Shown piece after piece: positions 1 through 7,375 of a DNA stretch of 64,000 bases (position 1 is the first letter of the stretch; each line of letters begins with the position of its first letter). The translations under genes and the position numbers were made by a program. The DNA comes from Enterococcus pseudoavium NBRC 100491 (GTDB lineage: Bacteria; Bacillota; Bacilli; Lactobacillales; Enterococcaceae): contig NZ_BCQF01000004.1 of NCBI RefSeq assembly GCF_001544295.1, positions 81,435 to 145,434 on the forward strand, in the 5' to 3' direction. A model generated the notes under the pieces. It ran no database searches. It worked only from the letters and a program-made list of their open reading frames with translations, and had not been told where the DNA came from.

Positions 1-992
1 TCTTCTTGTGCGCAAACTAAAATGTCTGGCAACGCAGTCCGATCACCTACATTCGCTAAAGCGATCAAAGCATTGCGCTGCAAGGGCTTTTTCCCCCGCC
101 ACGAGCCAGCTAAATGGCTAAACTGTGCTTTGAATTGCTTGTTTGACAGACTCAGCATTGGTTTCAATTTTGGATAGACTTCATCAACTTGCGGTTCCAT
201 TTCGGCATGAAAATGAAAATCTTTTCCTTTATTATAGGGACAGACCAACTGACAAATATCACAACCATAGATTACGTTGCGCATCTTTTTACGATATTCC
301 TCCGGCATCATGCCTTTCGTCTGAGTTTGATAAGAAAGACACCGCTGAGCATTCATCCGGCCATCACCTAATAAAGCTTTCGTGGGGCAAGCCGTCACAC
401 AGCGTGTACAATCCCCACAGCCAAAAGGCACCGCTTCATCCGTTTCAAATTGGATATTTGTGATGATCTCCCCTAAATAAACAAAAGAACCATATTCTTC
501 TGTAATCAGTAAACCATTTCGTCCGATAAATCCAAGACCGGCGCGCTGGGCTACCGCTACATCGACCAATTCACCCGTGTCTACTTGTGGTGCAAAACGC
601 CATTCATTTTCTTGCTGAAGGTTTGCCGCCTGTGCTTTGATAAAAGCAATCAATTTTTCCAAACGATCCCGTAAAATCTCATGATAATCGATTCCCCAAG
701 ACGCTCGTGCAAACATCCCCCGCTTTTCATCTTTAGGAACCTCTTCTCGCATTTTGGTTGGATAAGCCAACGCGATCGCAATAATCGTTTGCGGATTTTC
801 AAACGTTTTTTCGGGATAGATACGTTCCTCCACAACTTGATGCTCAAATCCAGAATTGTAGCCCCGTGCGCGTTGTTCTTGCAAAGACGATTCTAATTCA
901 TAAAATGGCTCAGCCGAAGCAAAACCAATTTTATCGATCCCAATCCGTTTACTTTCGACAATGATTTTTTCTTTTAAAGACTGCACCTTCAC
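1..992 (-). CDS. queG: Epoxyqueuosine reductase QueG (3' end cut by window edge)
   Basis: QueG reduces epoxyqueuosine to queuosine in the wobble position of tRNAs, in the cytoplasm, using cobalamin and two [4Fe-4S] clusters. The minus strand is open from about 992 to the window edge. It carries two ferredoxin-type motifs: [12 protein letters not shown] near 385-420 and [11 protein letters not shown] near 240-275. The N-terminus reads [20 protein letters not shown], typical of the family. The start is GTG: 992 lies only 3 nt from an AAAGGA ribosome site and 986 about 9 nt from it, so 986 may be the true start. The C-terminal part (HEAT-like repeats) is partly missing. Confidence 0.9.
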   Translation of the reverse strand, partial: MKVQSLKEKIIVESKRIGIDKIGFASAEPFYELESSLQEQRARGYNSGFEHQVVEERIYPEKTFENPQTIIAIALAYPTKMREEVPKDEKRGMFARASWGIDYHEILRDRLEKLIAFIKAQAANLQQENEWRFAPQVDTGELVDVAVAQRAGLGFIGRNGLLITEEYGSFVYLGEIITNIQFETDEAVPFGCGDCTRCVTACPTKALLGDGRMNAQRCLSYQTQTKGMMPEEYRKKMRNVIYGCDICQLVCPYNKGKDFHFHAEMEPQVDEVYPKLKPMLSLSNKQFKAQFSHLAGSWRGKKPLQRNALIALANVGDRTALPDILVCAQE

Positions 993-1129
993 TTTTCCTT
1001 TCTTTACTACTCTAGATATAGTAACCCCTCGCTTAATTCTCTAATTCCTTTTGATTCTATGTACTACAAAATATACCAAATTATCGTTTGATTCCCTAAT
1101 GCCAACCAAATTTCTATAACTATTTTCAC

Positions 1130-1166
1130 AAAAAAAGCCCTGACCCTATTTAACAGGATCAGGACT
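1130..1166 (-). terminator. Rho-independent terminator after rpmA
   Basis: On the minus strand an AGTCCTGATCCTG / CAGGGTCAGGGCT-like stem is followed by seven T residues, just downstream of the rpmA stop. It ends the rplU-prp-rpmA operon. Confidence 0.85.
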
Positions 1167-1175
1167 TCGAATGAC

Positions 1176-1469
1176 TTAAGCTTCTTGAGCGACTGGGTAG
1201 ACAGACACTTGTTTTTTGTCGCGACCTTTACGTTCGAAACGTACTACGCCGTCAACTTTAGCAAACAATGTGTCATCGCCACCGATACCTACGTTTACAC
1301 CAGGGAAAATTTTAGTACCACGTTGGCGATAAAGAATTGATCCACCAGTAACAGTTTGACCATCAGCACGTTTAGCACCTAAACGTTTTGATTCTGAGTC
1401 ACGTCCGTTAGAAGTTGAACCGCCACCTTTTTTGTGGGCGAATAATTGTAAGTTCATATTCATTAACAT
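1176..1469 (-). CDS. rpmA: 50S ribosomal protein L27 with Prp-cleavable N-terminal extension
   Basis: L27 of the large ribosomal subunit, close to the peptidyl-transferase centre; 97 aa. The N-terminus [11 protein letters not shown] precedes HKKGGGS, where mature L27 begins. This is the Firmicutes extension removed by the protease Prp, here after the alanine of NLQLFA. The ATG at 1469 is chosen because AGGAGGTG (1476-1483) lies 6 nt upstream; an in-frame GTG at 1478 lies inside that ribosome site. Last gene of rplU-prp-rpmA, with a terminator directly after. Confidence 0.97.
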   Translation of the reverse strand: MLMNMNLQLFAHKKGGGSTSNGRDSESKRLGAKRADGQTVTGGSILYRQRGTKIFPGVNVGIGGDDTLFAKVDGVVRFERKGRDKKQVSVYPVAQEA

Positions 1470-1481
1470 GAGCTGCACCTC

Positions 1482-1832
1482 CTATGATTTAGAATTTGTT
1501 TGGACTTCAATGAAATCCAAATAATCGATTTCGATTGATTGCAAGCCTAATAATAAATGCTCTAGCAAAATTTGCGAGATATTCATCTGCTCTTGGGTCA
1601 TAGAATTGTCTTCTTTCAACGCCACCTGAAGATAACCACCTTCATCGTCGTTGGTTTCAACATTCGGAATGACACCTGCTAGTGCATCTAAGCTGTTTAC
1701 TGTACTAATGGCTAAAGCAGAAACCGCGGCACAGACGATATCACTACCGTAAGGACCTGCTTCTGCGTGACCAGTCAGGGTAAACTCGCTGATTAGCCCT
1801 GCTTGATTTCGCGTGAATGTACCTTTGATCAA
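1482..1832 (-). CDS. prp: Ribosomal-processing cysteine protease Prp
   Basis: Prp (YsxB family) cleaves the N-terminal extension of L27, needed for functional ribosomes in Firmicutes. From the TTG start at 1832 the catalytic pair falls at His22 (GHAEAG) and Cys34 (DIVCAAVS), the numbering known for the Staphylococcus protein. This supports TTG 1832 (AAGAAGG 8 nt upstream) over the in-frame GTG at 1841, which overlaps the ribosome site. The protein is 116 aa and acidic. It lies between rplU and rpmA, the conserved position, and its end overlaps the rpmA ribosome site, suggesting coupled translation. Confidence 0.93.
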   Translation of the reverse strand: MIKGTFTRNQAGLISEFTLTGHAEAGPYGSDIVCAAVSALAISTVNSLDALAGVIPNVETNDDEGGYLQVALKEDNSMTQEQMNISQILLEHLLLGLQSIEIDYLDFIEVQTNSKS

Positions 1833-1849
1833 CTTAGGCACCTTCTTTT

Positions 1850-2158
1850 TTATGCTTTGATTGAGTCAATGACAACTTTAGTGTAAGGTTGACGATGACC
1901 TTGTTTACGGTGTGAATGTTTTTTAGGTTTGTATTTGAAAGTAACGACTTTCTTTTGTTTGCCGTGTTTTTCAACAGTTCCTTCAACAGTTGCACCTTCA
2001 ACGATAGGAGCTCCTACTTTGGTAGATTCTCCGCCTACTAAAACAACTTGGTCGAAGACAACTTTTTCGCCCGCTTCAACGTCTAATTTTTCAATGTAGA
2101 CTGCTTGACCTTCTTCAACTTTGATTTGTTTACCGCCAGTTTTGATGATTGCGTACAT
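1850..2158 (-). CDS. rplU: 50S ribosomal protein L21
   Basis: Large-subunit ribosomal protein binding 23S rRNA, 102 aa, the normal length. It opens [18 protein letters not shown] and has the basic [16 protein letters not shown] stretch near the C-terminus typical of L21. AAGGAGGTG lies 9-10 nt before the ATG. First gene of rplU-prp-rpmA, preceded by a structured leader and a sigma-A-type promoter. Confidence 0.98.
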   Translation of the reverse strand: MYAIIKTGGKQIKVEEGQAVYIEKLDVEAGEKVVFDQVVLVGGESTKVGAPIVEGATVEGTVEKHGKQKKVVTFKYKPKKHSHRKQGHRQPYTKVVIDSIKA

Positions 2159-2265
2159 GCTTGTGGCACCTCCTTATATTATATACTTAGACTCGCCATC
2201 CCAAGTGACCGAAGTACTTAATACTTGTTCTGTGCGGTTGTAGCTGTGGAGTCCACAATTACAAC
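2159..2265 (-). promoter_or_regulatory. Probable L21 leader (autoregulatory 5' UTR of rplU)
   Basis: About 107 nt of untranslated leader lies between the predicted transcription start and rplU. It contains paired segments on the minus strand such as TTGTGGACTCCACAG and AAGTATTAAGTACTT. Firmicutes rplU genes commonly carry an L21 leader RNA thought to mediate autogenous control. Position and hairpin content fit, but I cannot run the covariance model. Confidence 0.55.
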
Positions 2266-2271
2266 ATTAAC

Positions 2272-2300
2272 ATCTTACTAAAAAAGATCCGTCAAGTCAA
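2272..2300 (-). promoter_or_regulatory. Promoter of rplU-prp-rpmA
   Basis: On the minus strand TTGACT (2295-2300), a 17-nt spacer and TAAGAT (2272-2277) form a good sigma-A promoter about 115 nt upstream of rplU. Confidence 0.7.
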
Positions 2301-2375
2301 TGATTAATTATTGACGGATGCGGTGCTTTTTTCTACTATTAAAAAGATGATAGTAAATCAATCGAGGTGATAGAC

Positions 2376-3023
2376 ATGGATTATCCTAAAAAGTTAGTTG
2401 ATTTAGTAGCAGAGCGTTCAAAAAATTTTCAGCTGGAGGGATTTATTGCCGGCCAAGGACCGTTGCAGCCAAAGCTGATGCTTTTAGGTGAAGCCCCTGG
2501 TCGAAACGAAGTTGCCAACCACATCCCCTTTTCTGGCGCAGCCGGCAAAGAACTGCTCCAAGCAATGACCTCGATTGGTCTGACACGGGAGAATACTTAT
2601 ATCACTAGCGCGGTTAGAAGTCGTCCCTACAAAGTCGTTAAGCGATTGAATAAGCGAACACAGACCAGCGAAATTGTTTATCCTAATCGGACACCAAGTA
2701 AAAAAGAAGTCTTAGCTCACGCACCGATTTTAGATTATGAGTTACCGGTCATCCAACCGAAGATCATCGCGACTTTAGGTAATATTGGTTTGCAGCGTTT
2801 ACTGGGCCCCAAATGGCAGATCAGCGCCCGCCACGGTGAAATCTATCATGGTCCGGTATTAGAATTGACCCTTGAACAAGACAGCTATCAATTATCAGAA
2901 AAACACTATACTGTCGTGCCCCTCTTCCACCCAGCAGCGATTTTTTACAATCGTTCGTTGAGTGAGGCGATTCAGGCAGACTGGCAGATTTTAGGAAAAC
3001 TATTGGAGAAAGAGGCCGAATAA
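2376..3023 (+). CDS. Uracil-DNA glycosylase superfamily protein without Fe-S cysteines
   Basis: Member of the uracil-DNA glycosylase superfamily, probably removing uracil or another damaged base from DNA; 215 aa. Motif A is GEAPGRNE near residues 38-45, followed by PFSGAAGKELL, and TSAVRSRPYK corresponds to the ITNxxKxRP segment of family 4. The late motif LFHPAA supplies the histidine. Family 4 enzymes normally hold a [4Fe-4S] cluster on four cysteines; I see no cysteine here, so this is a cluster-less variant of unproven specificity. The ATG at 2376 is preferred because GAGGTG lies 6 nt upstream and contains the alternative GTG (2367). The stop overlaps the next start by one base. Confidence 0.75.
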   Translation: MDYPKKLVDLVAERSKNFQLEGFIAGQGPLQPKLMLLGEAPGRNEVANHIPFSGAAGKELLQAMTSIGLTRENTYITSAVRSRPYKVVKRLNKRTQTSEIVYPNRTPSKKEVLAHAPILDYELPVIQPKIIATLGNIGLQRLLGPKWQISARHGEIYHGPVLELTLEQDSYQLSEKHYTVVPLFHPAAIFYNRSLSEAIQADWQILGKLLEKEAE

Positions 3024-3691
3024 TGCGTAACGAAATGATGTACCGTCCAATTATTAATGAAGATATTTTACACTACCTACGAACAGAGCAAAAACAATTG
3101 ACTGGAAAACTAGGGGCACTAGAAGAACTCGCCCACGAAAATGGTGTACCGGTGATCCCTCATGAAACAGTGGTTTTTTTACAATTTTTATTAAAACAGA
3201 AACAACCAAAAAATGTCTTAGAAATTGGAACCGCGATTGGTTTTTCAGCTAGCTTAATGGCGGAATCCCTCGGCGCAGACGCGAAGATCACCACGATCGA
3301 TCGCTTCCCCGTTATGATTGAAAAAGCCAAGAAGAATTTTGAGCAGCTGGGCTTAACAGAGCAAGTTACCTTATTAGAAGGTGATGCTGCTGAATTATTA
3401 GGTACTTTAGAAGGACCTTATGATTTTATTTTTATGGATAGTGCTAAATCAAAATATATTACCTTTTTACCAGAATGTTTGCGTCTATTAGCTGACGACG
3501 GTGTATTGATGGTGGATGACATTTTCCAAGCGGGGACTGTCTTGCAGCCGATTGAAGAAATTCCTCGCAAAAATCGTTCGATCCACCGTCACTTGAATGA
3601 ATTCCTAGCAGAAGTCACAAAATCTCCTGAGCTTACTTCGACCTTACTGCCATTAGGCGATGGCGTCGCCTTGATCTCAAAAAGCAACTAG
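3023..3691 (+). CDS. trmR: Class I SAM-dependent O-methyltransferase, TrmR-like
   Basis: 222 aa methyltransferase of the YrrM/TrmR family, which methylates 5-hydroxyuridine at tRNA position 34 to give 5-methoxyuridine. The SAM-binding loop is VLEIGTAIGFSA near residues 70-80. An acidic residue follows at the end of strand 2 (TTIDRF), and FIFMDSAKSKY and VLMVDDIF match metal-dependent O-methyltransferases. It overlaps the upstream glycosylase-like gene by one base (TAATG), so the two are co-transcribed. A terminator follows. The fold is certain; the tRNA substrate is inferred from family resemblance. Confidence 0.7.
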   Translation: MRNEMMYRPIINEDILHYLRTEQKQLTGKLGALEELAHENGVPVIPHETVVFLQFLLKQKQPKNVLEIGTAIGFSASLMAESLGADAKITTIDRFPVMIEKAKKNFEQLGLTEQVTLLEGDAAELLGTLEGPYDFIFMDSAKSKYITFLPECLRLLADDGVLMVDDIFQAGTVLQPIEEIPRKNRSIHRHLNEFLAEVTKSPELTSTLLPLGDGVALISKSN

Positions 3692-3703
3692 TTTAATTTT
3701 AAT

Positions 3704-3741
3704 GGCGAAAATTCGAAATTTTTTTGAATTTTCGCCTTTTT
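3704..3741 (+). terminator. Rho-independent terminator after trmR
   Basis: GGCGAAAATTC pairs with GAATTTTCGCC and is followed by TTTTT. Confidence 0.85.
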
Positions 3742-3743
3742 AC

Positions 3744-3771
3744 TTGTACCTGAAAAAAATCGGCGTACACT
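3744..3771 (+). promoter_or_regulatory. Promoter of the exported hydrolase gene
   Basis: TTGTAC (3744-3749), 16-nt spacer, TACACT (3766-3771), about 27 nt before the start codon. Confidence 0.5.
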
Positions 3772-3797
3772 AGGGAACTGAAACGGGGGAGTTTCCT

Positions 3798-4637
3798 GTG
3801 AAAAACAAAAAAATAGGGGGCCTCATAGCACTCGGCTTACTATGTCTCCTCGGAATAATTTTATTTAAAACCAAAGATCATGTCCATGCGACCAAGAATT
3901 CCGTCGATCCCTTAGCCATTCCGGCACCAGTTATCATGGTTCCAGGCACAAATGGTGATGTTGATCGCTTTGACAGCCTAGTGGACTCATTGAAACAGAC
4001 GGAAAAAAACGTCGATGAAGTAAAAATCACGGTGAATAAAGATGATTCCATAACTTCATCTGGACATTTTAATAAAGCTACTAAACGTCCTATCATTGCG
4101 ATTGCTTTTGAAGACGGTTCTGATCCTTCATTACCTAAACAATCCCGCTGGTTCCAAAAGGCTTTGGAATACGCTGAGAAATATTACACCTTCAACACTT
4201 ATGATTACGTAGGCTATTCAAATGGCGGCTTAATCATTACCGGTTACTTGGAAAATGAACATAAAAGCAATGATCCGTCGTTGTATCATTTGATTACACT
4301 AGGATCGCCTTATAATGATACTTCGTGGGAATACAACGACAATAGTTCTACCTTCACTAAACCAAAAACCAAGAGTGCTCTCTTAAATTATTATCTAAAA
4401 AACAAAAAGAACATTCCAAAAAATATTACCGTCTATAATATTGCCGGCAACGTGGATAATCAGAATACCGATACGACTGTCCCCTTGACAAGTGTCTTAG
4501 CGGGAAGACTTATTTATGGTGATAGCGAAAAATATAAAGAGATCGTTGTCGATGAACAATCCGATCATGGTTCACTGATTGAAAATCCTAAAACCCTGAA
4601 ATTGATCAAAGAATATCTCTTTGAATCAGTAAAATAA
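3798..4637 (+). CDS. Exported alpha/beta hydrolase, DUF915-type
   Basis: 279 aa protein with an N-terminal signal anchor (basic KNKK, then a hydrophobic stretch to about residue 24), so it acts outside the membrane. The mature part has the alpha/beta hydrolase layout: strand VIMVPGTNG near 45-53, nucleophile elbow GYSNGG near 142-147 (Ser as nucleophile), an acidic residue in GNVDNQNTDTTVP, and a late SDHGSL that can provide the histidine. This is the DUF915 group of cell-surface lipase/esterase-like proteins in lactic acid bacteria. GGGGGAG precedes the ATG. It has its own promoter and stands alone. The substrate is unknown. Confidence 0.8.
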   Translation: MKNKKIGGLIALGLLCLLGIILFKTKDHVHATKNSVDPLAIPAPVIMVPGTNGDVDRFDSLVDSLKQTEKNVDEVKITVNKDDSITSSGHFNKATKRPIIAIAFEDGSDPSLPKQSRWFQKALEYAEKYYTFNTYDYVGYSNGGLIITGYLENEHKSNDPSLYHLITLGSPYNDTSWEYNDNSSTFTKPKTKSALLNYYLKNKKNIPKNITVYNIAGNVDNQNTDTTVPLTSVLAGRLIYGDSEKYKEIVVDEQSDHGSLIENPKTLKLIKEYLFESVK

Positions 4638-4647
4638 CGAATTATGA

Positions 4648-4676
4648 TTGACAAGTAAAGGTAGTTTTTCTATAAT
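4648..4676 (+). promoter_or_regulatory. Consensus promoter of tRNA-Arg
   Basis: Perfect TTGACA (4648-4653), 17-nt spacer and TATAAT (4671-4676), 22 nt before the tRNA: the strong promoter expected for a stable RNA. Confidence 0.85.
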
Positions 4677-4698
4677 AGCAATTGTTGCAAAACTACTT

Positions 4699-4772
4699 GT
4701 CACAGTAGCTCAGCTGGATAGAGCATCCGCCTTCTAAGCGGACGGTCGGGGGTTCGAATCCCTCCTGTGATG
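4699..4772 (+). tRNA. tRNA-Arg (anticodon TCT)
   Basis: Complete cloverleaf: acceptor GTCACAG pairs with CTGTGAT (one G-T pair) plus discriminator G. The D arm is GCTCAGCTGGATAGAGC, the anticodon arm CCGCCTTCTAAGCGG with anticodon TCT reading AGA/AGG, and the T arm GGGGGTTCGAATCCC. CCA is not encoded (TTA follows). Flanked by a perfect promoter and a terminator, so it is a single-gene transcription unit. Confidence 0.97.
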
Positions 4773-4775
4773 TTA

Positions 4776-4810
4776 AAAAACTGCTTGAGACCTACTCTCA
4801 AGCAGTTTTT
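4776..4810 (+). terminator. Terminator of tRNA-Arg
   Basis: CTGCTTGAGA (4781-4790) pairs perfectly with TCTCAAGCAG (4796-4805), followed by TTTTT and preceded by AAAAA, so it could work on both strands. Confidence 0.9.
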
Positions 4811-4959
4811 ACTATTTCTAAGTCCAAGTTTAATCTTAAAAAATAAAGAAATACACTCTTAGTTTTTTTATAGTTACTACGACTGTCCAAACTCTTGGGC
4901 ATTTCCTGATTTCTCTTTCACGCTCCAATAATCCTCTTAGCTTCAACTGCGCTTAATTA

Positions 4960-5913
4960 TTATGGCTTCAACAATACCTTCCCAATACTCTTCCCAGTTT
5001 CTAAATACTCATGAGCTTGTTTGCCTTCCGCCAATGGGAAAATCGTTGGTTCACTGATTTTGATTTGTCCTTTAACAAAATAGCTGAATAGACGTTGGCT
5101 GCGTATTTTTCTTTCTTCATAGCTGGTTAAATAATCCCACAGATCCCCTGTTAGAATACTTTTTGATTCAGACATCAATGCGACTGGATCGATTTTCACC
5201 GGATCGCCACCCGCCATACCAAAAAAGATGACTTTCCCACGGTGTTTGATCAAGTCTAAGCTTTGTTGGATAGTCGTGCCGACGCCATCATAAGCGGTCG
5301 CAAATTCTCCTTCCACCGTTTCGACCCAAGCTTTTTCACGACTAGGGAAAACTTGCTTCACTCCATGAGAAAGAGCCAGTGCTTGTTTTTCTGCTGAAGA
5401 GGCAGAGCCAGATACTTCTAGTCCATCTGCTACTAGCATCTGTGAAAGTAATTGCCCAACACCCCCGCTGATTCCCGTGATAAATACTTTTTCCCCGGAG
5501 ACATTTTTTCCAAGATCATGGGCTAAAAAATCAGCAGTCATCCCTTGCAAACCGATACTTGCAGCCAACTTGCTATCAATACCCACGGGTAATTGGATCG
5601 CCTGTTCACTAGGTATCGCTACGTATTCGGCATTAGCCAAGGGCACGTCGACAAACAAAACAGTCTCACCGACTTTTTGTTTCGTTACCTTTGAACCGAT
5701 TTCCACGACAATTCCCGCACCTTCATAACCATTGATGTAAGGATCGTGTTTTTCAATATGATACGCTCCGCGCCGGCGGTAAATATCAGCAAAGTTCATG
5801 CCAATATATTCCACTTCTACTAATACTTCATTATCACGGATTACTGGTTTAGAAAGTTCCCCATATTGCAGAACCTCACTGCCGCCAAAGTGTTCAAAAT
5901 ACAATGCTTTCAT
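4960..5913 (-). CDS. Zinc-independent quinone oxidoreductase (MDR superfamily)
   Basis: 317 aa medium-chain dehydrogenase/reductase of the NADPH:quinone oxidoreductase type, reducing quinones or alpha,beta-unsaturated carbonyls in the cytoplasm. It opens MKALYFEHFGGSEVLQYGE. The GroES-like domain contains GYEGAGIV, and the Rossmann domain the cofactor loop ITGISGGVGQ. The cysteine cluster of zinc alcohol dehydrogenases is absent. The ATG at 5913 is preferred (AAAGGGG 8 nt upstream) to a start 24 codons earlier, which would add a stretch unlike the family. It stands alone. Confidence 0.85.
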   Translation of the reverse strand: MKALYFEHFGGSEVLQYGELSKPVIRDNEVLVEVEYIGMNFADIYRRRGAYHIEKHDPYINGYEGAGIVVEIGSKVTKQKVGETVLFVDVPLANAEYVAIPSEQAIQLPVGIDSKLAASIGLQGMTADFLAHDLGKNVSGEKVFITGISGGVGQLLSQMLVADGLEVSGSASSAEKQALALSHGVKQVFPSREKAWVETVEGEFATAYDGVGTTIQQSLDLIKHRGKVIFFGMAGGDPVKIDPVALMSESKSILTGDLWDYLTSYEERKIRSQRLFSYFVKGQIKISEPTIFPLAEGKQAHEYLETGKSIGKVLLKP

Positions 5914-6043
5914 GCTAAACGCCCCTTTAATTATTTCCTCAAATATACTATGGAGCAAATTTTTCAGCAAAAAATCGAATTGCATTCCGTAATTTCCTTT
6001 GCTAAATTTAAAAGATCAACTGTAAATGAGAGGAGCCCTTTCA

Positions 6044-6409
6044 ATGAAATTAGAAATTTTGCCGCAAGAATTATCTGTTTATCAGGTTGCTGATCTAAAC
6101 TTGGTGGATCTAACACAACAGCCGCTTTTTATCGGGGTGACGGCTGAAGAAATATCGATTGTTTCTGCTACTGACAACGTTCCAACGGATACACTCGAAC
6201 GAGAAGACGGCTGGAAAGGTTTCAAGATCGAAGGTGTACTAGAATTTAGTTTAGTCGGCATTCTGGCAAAAATCGCTTCACTGTTAGCGGATGCCAACAT
6301 CAGTATTTTTGCTATTTCAACCTATAATACCGACTATGTCTTAATCAAAGCCAACAAATACGAGGCTGCTATTGTAGCGCTACGTGCAGGCGGATATACT
6401 GTTGTATAA
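6044..6409 (+). CDS. ACT-domain protein (ACT_7 / CASTOR-like)
   Basis: 121 aa protein with an N-terminal segment (MKLEILPQELSVYQV...) and a C-terminal ACT-like fold: GFKIEGVLEFSLVGILAKIASLLADANI near 55-83, then ISTYNTDYVLIKA. The ACT fold usually binds amino acids or small ligands and regulates metabolism. Single-copy proteins of this layout are widespread and mostly uncharacterised. The start follows GAGAGGAG (6028-6035) by 8 nt; an ATG at 6026 lies upstream of that site and is rejected. No operon partner. Confidence 0.75.
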   Translation: MKLEILPQELSVYQVADLNLVDLTQQPLFIGVTAEEISIVSATDNVPTDTLEREDGWKGFKIEGVLEFSLVGILAKIASLLADANISIFAISTYNTDYVLIKANKYEAAIVALRAGGYTVV

Positions 6410-6703
6410 AAAGCTCTGATCAAAAAAGGGGCTCTTATAACTCTTTTTCAGACTTTTACCGTTTAGTCCTTTTCCAGCTGTTTCCGAGAAAGTCGACTTA
6501 GTTGAACGTAGCGTTTTTTCCTTTCTCTGTATTTCTGCACCTGCAGTACTACCTTGAGCGATGCTGAAAATAGAAAGAAAAGAAATGAGAGAGTTTTGAC
6601 CGAATTAGTTTTAGGAATTATTTGTATTGAGATGATAGAAGCAGACCTAGTAATGAAAGCTACAAAGGATGAAGTAAAAGAATCATTGAAATTGTTAAAT
6701 TAC
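6410..6703. other. Intergenic stretch without a convincing gene
   Basis: About 290 bases between the ACT gene and the next terminator. A plus-strand frame from 6554 runs through the terminator into the antisense of the next gene and has no ribosome site, so I do not call it. I see no RNA gene or clear repeat. Confidence 0.5.
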
Positions 6704-6742
6704 AAAAGGGGATGTGATAAAAGTCTTATCACATCCCCTTTT
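6704..6742. terminator. Bidirectional terminator
   Basis: AAAAGGGGATGTGATAA (6704-6720) and TTATCACATCCCCTTTT (6726-6742) form a 17-bp stem with a 5-nt loop. T-rich tracts on either strand let it serve both flanking units. It lies directly after the stop of the signal-peptidase-like gene. Confidence 0.9.
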
Positions 6743-6743
6743 T

Positions 6744-7247
6744 TTATTCGACTTGTTGTCGAACCTTCTGTTTCAATTCTGTTTGAAAAAATAAGGTTGA
6801 GAGAGTCATTAAGATGGCTCCGACAAATAACCCACTCTTTAAAAGATTCATTACTTTCGCGTTAACCAAAAAACCAATATAAGGCAGATAAAAATGAGGG
6901 CGACCAATTAAATTTCGCTCGTGCACCAGCCCCATCTCGGCTTTATCAGAATTGTCTCCTTTAACGAAGTACCCAGCGATTTTATTATCGACTGCCAATA
7001 CACGTCGGGTCTTAATCGCCTTCCCTTGATTTTCATAATAAGTAATCGTATCGCCAACATGAATCGGCTCTATTGCATCTTTGATAAAAACGAGACCACC
7101 TTTTCGGTATTCCGGCGTCATTTGATTATCTGAAATAACATAAGGGGTCACTTGTAGCACTTTTGGAATAACAATAGTTACTATCGCCAACAAGAACAAA
7201 GAAAAAATCATAACAGCATAAACAATTGTTATTTTTTTGCTTTTCAT
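6744..7247 (-). CDS. Signal-peptidase-I-like (SipW type) membrane protein lacking catalytic residues
   Basis: 167 aa. A hydrophobic helix at about 7-30 is followed by an extracytoplasmic domain resembling ER-type (SipW) signal peptidases, and a second hydrophobic segment lies near 135-155. In active SipW enzymes VLSGSMEP carries the catalytic Ser and THRI the catalytic His. Here the matching segments are VISDNQMTP, with Gln42 where Ser belongs, and KTRRVL, with Arg81 where His belongs. The later KGDN motif and the KGGLVFIK strand are kept. So the fold looks intact but cleavage activity is unlikely. ATG 7247 and TTG 7250 are both possible starts behind GGAGG. Divergent from the sensor-like gene at 7376. 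Confidence 0.7.
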   Translation of the reverse strand: MKSKKITIVYAVMIFSLFLLAIVTIVIPKVLQVTPYVISDNQMTPEYRKGGLVFIKDAIEPIHVGDTITYYENQGKAIKTRRVLAVDNKIAGYFVKGDNSDKAEMGLVHERNLIGRPHFYLPYIGFLVNAKVMNLLKSGLFVGAILMTLSTLFFQTELKQKVRQQVE

Positions 7248-7299
7248 CAACTGTTTTTACCTCCTTAAAAAAGAAAATTCTTCTTATTTCTATCATAAC

Positions 7300-7345
7300 A
7301 TATTATTCAAAAAAATCTATTTTTTAATTATCAATTGAATAATAT
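7300..7345. repeat. 11-bp inverted repeat between divergent genes
   Basis: ATATTATTCAA (7300-7310) and TTGAATAATAT (7335-7345) are perfect inverted copies 24 bp apart, in the shared promoter region of the signal-peptidase-like gene and the sensor-like gene. It could be an operator or chance symmetry in AT-rich DNA. Confidence 0.45.
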
Positions 7346-7375
7346 AATGAATTTGTTTTGACTATAATCTGTGTT

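Noticed and set aside
143..463. Plus-strand frame over the queG region
   Set aside because: The other strand encodes the two ferredoxin motifs of QueG; this is its shadow.
6554..6865. Plus-strand frame of 103 codons
   Set aside because: No ribosome site; it passes through a strong terminator and into the antisense of the signal-peptidase-like gene.
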